A DNA stretch of 64,000 nucleotides from Stenocarpella maydis. Taxonomy: Eukaryota > Ascomycota > Sordariomycetes > Diaporthales > Diaporthaceae. The notes below the pieces were generated by a model that was not told the DNA's origin, searched no databases, and saw nothing but the letters and a program-made list of their open reading frames with translations. The translations under genes were made by a program, and so were the position numbers. The stretch's first letter is position 1; every line of letters begins with the position of its first letter. Below are positions 57,312 through 64,000 of this stretch, piece by piece. The stretch covers positions 607,102-671,101 of the forward strand of contig NQMI01000013.1 in NCBI GenBank assembly GCA_002270565.1. The letters are read 5' to 3'.

Positions 57312-58759
57312 ATGACAAACCAAATTGTCCAGACGTTGAACGGAATCAGCGCCGACTCTTTCCAGAACGATGGCGAGCGTATGGAGGCTGTGGCGGCAGC
57401 CTATGCTCTTGTGGCCCGTCTCGAAACGCCGTGGGATTTTGTGTTGAGGCTCGCTATGGGCCAGGTGGGTACCATCCTCCCAATACAGGAGCTTATCCAT
57501 ACCAGATGCTAACAATTCCAAAAGCCTGCCCTTGGGGCCGCGCTGAAAATTGCGTTGGACCTACAATTGTACCAGAAATGGCACGAGGCGGGCGATGGTG
57601 CAAAAACTCTGGAAGAGCTGCATGAGCTTGTGCCGCAAGTTGAGCAGAAACTCCTTCGTTCGTTACCATCCCAGATATATTCCCCCAGGTTTTTAATGAC
57701 GGTTTACGTCTGAATCTGGGACTTGAGCCCTCTCTATCTAACACATTATCTTTGCAGTCCGTTTGCTGCGGCATCTAGCAGCATACCATGTCTTGGAGGA
57801 GCCTTCGTACAGTGTATTCAAGCCCACGGCCCTATCGATCTCCTTCAACAAGCCCGTATTTTCCGAGTGGATAAACCATCAGTATGTGTTCGCTTGATTC
57901 TAAAGTCATTTCCTGCAGAGATTATTGACACCATGGCAGATATGATGCCACAATTCCGTGTTTCTTCAAATTGCCACGGTACCTCGCTCAGACGGGATAT
58001 AAGAACCCTGTCGACCCTGGGGACGGAGTCTTCCAGTACGCCAAAGACTGCAGGGGCAAGGATATGTTCCATTTCTACCAGGAGAACCGTGTCGAGGGCG
58101 AGTCGTTCAACCAGGTCATGGGCGGTGTTATGGCGAACCAGGCTGGATGGTTGGAGATATTCCCTCACGACACGTTAATCTCTACCGCCAAGCCAGACGG
58201 ACCACTTCTGGTAGATGTTGGCGGAAATGTTGGCCATGACTTGGATAGATTCTACCAAGCCCACCCGGAGACTGCCTCGCGTCTTTATTTGGAGGACCTT
58301 GCGGAGGTTGTCTCGCTCTCCAAGTGTCCGGATCCGGTCAACAAAATCGGGCATGATTTCTTCACACCACAGCCGATCAAAGGTAAGAGCTCGCTATACT
58401 TTCATCTTCCTCTCAGGCGCAGATTCCCTGACAATATTGTAGGCGCACGGGCATACTACATGCACGGGGTCCTTCACGACTGGTCCGACGAGCCAGCACG
58501 GAAAATCCTGGAAATGCAGCGGGATGCGTTGACTCCCGGATATAGCAAACTGTTGATTCACGACCATATCGCCCCGAATACTATTGCCCACCCGCATACT
58601 ACAGCCTACGACCTGACCATGATGGTCATGGTGGCTGGGGAGGAGCGAAGTGAGGTGCACTGGCGGGCGCTCCTCAAGTCGGCAGGGTACCGTATAGTCA
58701 AGATCTGGTCTTCGCCGCTTGCTGTGCAGAAGATTATCGAGGCCGAGCTGGATGTGTAA
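57312..58759 (+). CDS. SAM-dependent O-methyltransferase (COMT type)
   Basis: Five exons: 57,312-57,464, 57,525-57,657, 57,758-57,881, 57,940-58,382 and 58,443-58,759; 389 aa. Phases match at every junction and the joins rebuild family blocks (MGQ|PALGAALKIALDLQLY; LL|RLLRHLAAYHVLEEPS; INH|YDATIPCFFKLPRYL; PIKG|ARAYYMHGVLHDWSDE). The second donor (GTTCGT) is weak, and the fourth exon needs the AG at 57,938-57,939 rather than one 21 bp earlier, which would give a stop. N-terminal dimerisation/winged-helix part, then SAM motif LVDVGGNVGHDLDRF, and the catalytic His in LHDWSD. Likely O-methylates a hydroxyl on the cluster product. The frame joins are inferred from family conservation, not from transcripts. 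Confidence 0.9.
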
Positions 58760-58905
58760 TTAAGGAAATACTTCAGAGGGTTATCGTCCCTTGATAAAAT
58801 ATAGATCGAGACAGACTGGTTATCGTAGCTACATTGCTAGACAAATAACTAATTTTTGAGATTGCTGGCATTGACATTTGCTGCGCGGCCTTCTGGCCCT
58901 AATAA

Positions 58906-59366
58906 GGGCTAAAAGGGCAACCGAGGCTAGTGTAGTGTGTAACTTACACGAGGGGTATTATGGGTATAGTTAAGGTCTTAGCATCTCCACTAGTCCTAAA
59001 TTAGCAGTATTGTAAGTATATAAAAGAACTTTTCATACTTATATATCCATACTAAGTCTTAATATACACTCCTTATCTTAGCATAATTTATCATTACTAT
59101 TATCTATATTTAGTAATAATTAATATAATTCCACTATTTATACTAGCTTTTCCATATTATATTAGAATGGCTAGTGGGTATAGTGTAAAATGTAGTGTGG
59201 CCTTTCTGCCTCTTCCTCCCCCTCCCTCCCCATTTATCCCCCTTCTTCCCTCCCCTAACCCTTCCATAAGGTACTTACAAGCTAAGCTTTTTTTTTAGCG
59301 CCATGGCAGAGAGAATGTATCTTTTGGCCTTCCACACTACACTGGCCTCGGTTGTCCTTCTGGCCC
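58906..59366. mobile_element. Tourist-like MITE (PIF/Harbinger type)
   Basis: 461 bp with 34 bp terminal inverted repeats (58,906-58,939 and 59,333-59,366) starting GGGCYARAAGG and differing at four transition positions. Both ends are flanked by TAA (58,903-58,905 and 59,367-59,369), the 3 bp target duplication typical of PIF/Harbinger. No coding capacity; the middle is AT-rich and then pyrimidine-rich. Confidence 0.85.
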
Positions 59367-59369
59367 TAA

Positions 59370-59664
59370 AGCTTAGCTTGCCCGTCGCAACGTTAGCGAC
59401 CATACAGAACCGCCACATGCATCAGTCAAGTCCTAGAATGAAATACGCAAACGGCCACTAGAGTTTGAGAGACATGAATACGGAGTAGCGGGCATTTGAT
59501 TGATATCTGGCATGGCCCATTGCAGTCCTGCCGGCCGGGGCTAATTACCTTCCAGCCTCTACTTCAGCGGTAGTCTGGTTGAATGCCTGCCTGCGCGGTC
59601 CATCACTAACAACAGCAGTGACTCAGCACTGCATGGGCCCCTCACCCCCTTCAAGTCCCCAGGC
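59370..59664. other. short intergenic stretch
   Basis: 3' side of the NmrA-like gene; nothing recognised. Confidence 0.4.
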
Positions 59665-60588
59665 TCACCTGAAGAGCTGCACGTTTGCCTCAACCCACTC
59701 CCGGAACCCGGTGGCAGGCTTGCCCGTGTACTTGGTCACATTCTCCTGGCCCTCCTTGAAATGAGCGAGCCATGAACCGTCTTCCAGCGTGGGGTCCGTG
59801 TCCCCCAACGCCCTGATCATATACTCGGCCAACGGCTTGGGAGCACCCTTGGCGAGGTGCCCTGCCAGCGCGTCCTCGGCGTTGACATCCGTAACCTTGA
59901 TCTCCTTTCCCAGCACCTCCCCGATGATACCCAGTGCCTGCCTCTGCGACAGTATTTGCGGGCCGTACAAGAAGATCTTGCGCTGGTCCCGCGGCCCCTC
60001 AGCCAGGATCGTCCCGATCACCCCGCCCATGTCCACGGGCGTAATGGCGTCTATCTTAAACCCGGCCCCGTACATCTTGACCTCCCCGGCGAGGATCCCT
60101 GCCTTTTGCCGCAGCAGGTTCGTGGCAAACCCGCCGGGGCGCAGAGCCACGTAGTTGTCTGGCCCGTAGACCTCATCCAGCGTCACCTCGAGGCGCGCAT
60201 GGTGGTACGGGATGATCTCGCTCGCCTGCACGTCCGCCGGCTTGGTGTCCCCGATGGTATAGCTGCTCAGCAGCACGACCAGCTCGATGCCCGAGGCCTT
60301 TAGCGCCTCGGCGGTGGCCTTCATGTGGTCGGGCGTGCCCTGGGCGACGTAGATGAAGGCGCGCGTGGCGCCTGCGGTCTTGACGGCCGCGGCGACGGTG
60401 TCGGGCTTGCTGAGGTCGGCGTAGACGCGCGTGTAGCTGCCGGCCTTCTCGGCCTCGGGGGACAGGCCCGGGATGGCCTTGGCGATATCACGCATGGCGA
60501 GCCAGACCTTGGCGCCCTTGTCGTGGGCGACTCGGGCGGCGACAGAGCCGTTGTTGCCCGTTGGGCCGAAGACAATTACCGTGGCCAT
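59665..60588 (-). CDS. NmrA-like NAD(P)-binding protein
   Basis: Intronless, 307 aa from the Met at 60,588; the frame is open upstream to 60,849 but that part is not conserved in type and looks like 5' UTR. Begins with the dinucleotide motif VIVFGPTGNNGSVAARVA (GxTGxxG), followed by VWLAMRD, YADLSKPDTV, FIYVAQGT, VVLLSSYT and YHHARLEVTLDE; it lacks the YxxxK pair of classical short-chain dehydrogenases, so it is an atypical SDR of the NmrA/HSCARG type. Such proteins serve as redox sensors or as reductases in natural-product pathways. Lies between the methyltransferase and the dioxygenase genes, so a tailoring role is plausible. Confidence 0.88.
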   Translation of the reverse strand: MATVIVFGPTGNNGSVAARVAHDKGAKVWLAMRDIAKAIPGLSPEAEKAGSYTRVYADLSKPDTVAAAVKTAGATRAFIYVAQGTPDHMKATAEALKASGIELVVLLSSYTIGDTKPADVQASEIIPYHHARLEVTLDEVYGPDNYVALRPGGFATNLLRQKAGILAGEVKMYGAGFKIDAITPVDMGGVIGTILAEGPRDQRKIFLYGPQILSQRQALGIIGEVLGKEIKVTDVNAEDALAGHLAKGAPKPLAEYMIRALGDTDPTLEDGSWLAHFKEGQENVTKYTGKPATGFREWVEANVQLFR

Positions 60589-61075
60589 CTTGGGGGCGTC
60601 GGCGGGTTGGTTGAATGGTGGTGAAATTGTGAGTTTGCTAAGTGTTTTTACTCGGGCGTTTGTTGGTTGGAGGGCATGCACCGGCTGGAGAGGAGCTTGG
60701 CGCCATCTTGCTCGCTTATTTATATTCGGGGCCTCGTCATGCATGCCTTGGATGCCTATCGCAACAAAGAGCGATGCGTTGGTCACTGACACGTTGGTCC
60801 CTCCGGTGAGGTTGCACTGCGTCCCTAGGCCTCTGGTCGGTTTCACCACATGACCTCCACAAGTCCAGGTTTACTTAGACCTCTTTCACGTCCACATGGT
60901 GGGCCACAGCACTGAGTGAGCAAAATGTCGATCAGTCTACGGAGTACACACACACCCCTGCAGATGCGCTTGATAGTTAACTAACCCCGCGTGCTCGTGT
61001 CATTGTCCCGCCCGCCAAAGCTAGGAACACTACCTACCTAACCTAGGTGGGCAAGTAGATAACCATGGAAGCTTT
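60589..61075. promoter_or_regulatory. promoter region of NmrA-like gene
   Basis: Upstream of a minus-strand gene and downstream of the dioxygenase stop at 61,076. A CCTAGG-centred stretch ACCTACCTAACCTAGGTGGG lies at 61,030-61,049. No site assigned. Confidence 0.4.
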
Positions 61076-62550
61076 CTAGTTTGGTAGTGCTAAGTTTCCA
61101 TTTACTGGGGCGCGCATTTCCCCGGCCTCCTCTCCAATTCTCTTGTAAGCGTTGTACCCCGAACCGTGCGCCCCAGGTACGGGAAATCCCAGCAGCGCCT
61201 TCTGTCGGTCGGACAATCTTGCCTTTACTTTGTCGTTGAGCAGCAGTGGATAGTTTTCCATCTTCTGTATGAAATACTTGACGAAAGTCAGAACAACGAG
61301 CGGTCGCGGTTCGTCTGTCTTGTTGTCGCCCGTGGAGTGCCATGCACGACTGTCCAGAAGCAGGACCGTCCCAGCGGGAGCGCAGGCAGGAATGGAGCCT
61401 CCCTAATTGGTAGTAAGCAGCTGAATCAGCAAAGGGGACCAAGACACCTCTTTCGGGACAGGATTCTCAGACTTATACGTACAACATCACTCATGTGTCC
61501 CAGGGGTGCCACATTCTTCACGTGCGACCCAGGGTATATGAGAGTTGCACCCTTCTCGGGTGTCAAGTCGGTCAGATACCACAGGGCGTTCAACATGTAC
61601 GCGTGGTCGATTTGATCGGGCGGCATTGATGACTGGTCTCTGTGCATATGAATGCCACATTCACCCTTGAGAGCAATGTTGGCTGACATGTTGTAGATCA
61701 GGAATCCTTCGCCCAAAAACCAGGGCACGAAGGATTCAATCAGAGGGTGATTGAGCATGTCGAGAAACTCATCGCCCTTGTTAGGAAGATTCCTAGGCCG
61801 AGATCCATTAGAAAACCGAACCAATGCAAGCAAAGAGAAGGCATCTCACCAAATTCGCTGGTTTGACCCCTGCATATGAGCAACTCCATTCTCCCTCTCA
61901 CCAGCTCCCTGCTCCAGGACGGCAGCCTTGAGGATTTCGACTTGCTCAGGTGAGATGGCATTTGCCAGGAATGCATAGCCCCACTTCTTGATATCACGCT
62001 TGATCTGCTCGGGATCTTCCGTGAGCTTAGGCAAATCATCGTGATCCAACTCGTGTCCGGGAGTCATGGGGCCGGGTAGACCCAGGGGGGCGAAGCATGC
62101 TGCAAAAGCACCAGGGCACGGGGGGTCTGCCTGTCTCCCAAATATGTTCTGGGCCAGCAGGCGACCTGTGATAGCATCCAGCACAAGGGCCGGTGTCTGA
62201 TTTGCAACCACGTCAGGCTCGACGCCCTTGGGTGCCGCATCGAGCAGCTTGACCTCGCTCTCCCGAGCATCGATGTAGATGGGACGCGCCTGCTGCGACC
62301 CTCGACGGAGGTTTAGCAGCGCAAGTTGTTTTATGCCAGAGAATCTCTGTGACACGCTGTTAGTCATTCGCGCTTGGACAACAGCTGAAGGGTGGATTCT
62401 TGCCTGCAAGTTTTCCTTGATCCACTCAAGGACCTCGGCGGCATCACGATTGAAAACCTCTATGGAGTTTTCATCGGGCAGGTAAACATGGGAGCTGAAG
62501 TCAAGTCCCGCGTTCAAGGGTTTAGACGGTGCAGGTAGCGTGGTCGGCAT
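61076..62550 (-). CDS. PhyH-family Fe(II)/2-oxoglutarate dioxygenase
   Basis: Exons 62,550-61,850, 61,792-61,483 and 61,402-61,076; introns of 57 bp (GTGAGA..CTAG, splitting a Trp codon TG|G) and 80 bp (GTACGT..TTAG, phase 0); 445 aa. The N-terminal ~160 residues are an extension not seen in the minimal ~300 aa PhyH enzymes. The dioxygenase core starts at DIKKWGYAFLANAISPEQV; metal ligands are His and Asp of GIHMHRDQSSMP and the distal His of RAWHSTGDNKT; the 2-oxoglutarate-binding Arg is probably in DEPRPLVV. GATLIYPGSHVKN is a family hallmark. Fungal relatives carry out hydroxylation, epoxidation, ring expansion or endoperoxide formation on indole alkaloids and meroterpenoids. It is divergent to the prenyltransferase gene. 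Confidence 0.9.
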
Positions 62551-63572
62551 CTTGGGCTTGTTGCTCTACTGAAACGCAAAAGATGATGTACAAGTCCATT
62601 AGGTGTGACGACAAGAAACTTTTATAAATAGTAGGCTACTTGCACGTACAAGGGTATGGGGAAAACCAGTTTCTAGTATCTATTAACTAATGTACTGAGT
62701 GTAATCAAGGTATATTTACCGCCCTACTTTCTCTATACTTAAACTTTTAAGCTACTATATTTATACTAATTACCTGGAACTTTTTTATTATAATAGTTTA
62801 CTTTCTATATAATATTTGAGACTCAGTATACTCTTATATAATATTTAGTAAATATTTATATGGAGCTGCATGATATATATAAGCTAAGTCCATATACAAA
62901 CAGGCCCGGCGGCGGTAATGGTGATACGCTAGCCTAGATCGACTTGCTCCCGCCAGCTCCATCACAGCCCTGTTTAACCGCCCCCCTGAGGGAACTGACA
63001 GGGGCTACCCCTGCTGAGCCGGTGCATCCGAACACCGGGTAGATGACAGACTTCCCAAAGAAACCTGTTATAATTCCTTTGTCACCTAGTACTCCTGTTT
63101 CCGAACAACGACTCAAGAACAAACCACGGTACCTGGGCAGCGTACCGCAGGCCTCGAGTACATTGAGCCTACCATCTGGATCACTTTTTGTGGGAATTAC
63201 CCCTGTGCAAATCAGTGGTGTTGAAGAGGCCAATTAGACCCTGCACTGGGATCCGCCTGGTGCGCTTAATTTACTCAGGGCCTGCGGTATTCGAATTACG
63301 TCCTCTTCCGAAGGAGCTTGTACACATCAAATGAGTTATAGGACGGGCACGAAGGTCTCTCAACTCCTATGATAACGAGCCATCTTCAGCCATTGACCTC
63401 AACGTCAAGGCCTCCATAGTAAAAGGTATTATCAAGTGGAAAAGTCACCTCCATCTTTCCGTGGCCATTGTTGCTCCAGTATACCGAATCCACTTCAGCT
63501 CGACAGCCAAAAACCACCCTACGACAATTATTCTATTGGTGTATTACCCAGGCAGCTTGCCACATACTAGAG
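62551..63572. promoter_or_regulatory. divergent promoter, dioxygenase / prenyltransferase
   Basis: 1,022 bp. About 62,640-62,890 is AT-rich and looks like a degraded repeat; 62,934-63,240 is GC-balanced with overlapping short ORFs on both strands (63,043-63,237 plus, 62,934-63,233 minus), neither recognised. Confidence 0.5.
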
Positions 63573-64000
63573 ATGGGCTCTACCGCACACATGGAAGAGG
63601 ATGGCACACTGTGCGAATTCCCATATTCAGTAGCCGGTATTGATGTGACAAAAATGGATGACGATGCGCTCTACTGGTGGCACACCAGCGGAGCGGACCT
63701 GGCTCTGATGATGGAGCAGGCTGGATTTCCCGACAAGACAAAGGAGCAGTTCCTCACGTTCTACGGTACTGTTATTTGTCCATTGCTTAAGGGAAAGCCC
63801 GTGGCTGGGTCAATGCCAACTGCCGTGGGTTGGGATGGCAATCCCTTCGAGTACAGCTGGGAATTCAAAGGCTCCACCAAGAAGTCGAGTGTCCGATTTG
63901 TCTTGGATTTGAGCGAGGTTCGCCCTCCAAATAAGGACTGCCCCATGAGCATGGATACGGTGGAAGCGGTTCTCAAGGTTTTGAAGGACAAGAGTCCACT
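63573..64000 (+). CDS. DMATS-type indole prenyltransferase (3' partial)
   Basis: 142 residues before the window ends, with no stop, so it is easily missed. From the Met at 63,573: LYWWHTSGADLALMMEQAGF (the WW-containing helix that opens dimethylallyltryptophan synthase family proteins), FLTFYGTVICPLLKG, then SWEFKGSTKKSSVRFVLDLS, the first ABBA strand with the Glu that fits the indole-binding position. The enzymes transfer dimethylallyl groups from DMAPP to tryptophan, cyclic dipeptides or other indoles without a metal-binding DDxxD motif. Being divergent from the PhyH gene, it is likely co-regulated. The acceptor cannot be told from this part. Confidence 0.88.
   Translation, partial: MGSTAHMEEDGTLCEFPYSVAGIDVTKMDDDALYWWHTSGADLALMMEQAGFPDKTKEQFLTFYGTVICPLLKGKPVAGSMPTAVGWDGNPFEYSWEFKGSTKKSSVRFVLDLSEVRPPNKDCPMSMDTVEAVLKVLKDKSP

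Noticed and set aside
57921..57939. first AG after the third methyltransferase intron (57,917-57,918) as acceptor
   Set aside because: It leads to an in-frame TGA before the conserved PCFFKLPRYL block; the AG 21 bp downstream restores the family sequence.

Overview
The window looks like nuclear DNA of a filamentous ascomycete (Pezizomycotina, most likely Sordariomycetes). Genes carry short 50-130 bp GT-AG introns, coding DNA is GC-rich, there are fungal secondary-metabolism enzymes, and a large AT-rich block holds transposons whose reading frames are broken mainly by C-to-T/G-to-A changes (CAG, CGA and TGG read as stops, Asp read as Asn), the signature of repeat-induced point mutation (RIP).

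Left part (1-24,000), housekeeping: methionine aminopeptidase 1 (5' end cut off), an Erv14/cornichon cargo receptor, splicing factor Prp17, then a decayed benzoate-hydroxylase-like cytochrome P450 pseudogene and a 3.0 kb decayed Mutator-like (MULE) transposon with clear 42 bp terminal inverted repeats. Next come, on the minus strand, a long protein ending in a Rho-like GTPase domain, a two-exon protein of unknown function, and a membrane-anchored double amidohydrolase.

Middle part (about 25,840-51,925), a nested transposon island: a Ty1/copia element, several copies of one chromodomain Ty3/gypsy family with ~445 bp LTRs, a second LTR family, a Fot1/pogo-like transposase and a second MULE fragment. 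Three gypsy copies carry, next to their 3' LTR and on the strand opposite to pol, a conserved reading frame with a Cys cluster and a predicted coiled coil. A protein-kinase pseudogene lies in two halves on either side of the island's main block. Two single-N positions (37,365 and 41,554) sit exactly at sequence discontinuities and make misassembly of the island likely.

Right part (52,900-64,000), a partial biosynthetic gene cluster: secreted FAD oxidoreductase (beta-cyclopiazonate dehydrogenase-like), cytochrome P450, five-exon O-methyltransferase, NmrA-like NAD(P)-binding protein, PhyH-type Fe(II)/2-oxoglutarate dioxygenase, and the start of a DMATS-type indole prenyltransferase running off the edge. 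Two divergent promoters (P450/methyltransferase and dioxygenase/prenyltransferase) suggest co-regulation. The gene set fits tailoring of a prenylated indole alkaloid; the backbone enzyme (NRPS or PKS-NRPS) is not in the window. A 461 bp Tourist-like MITE lies inside the cluster.
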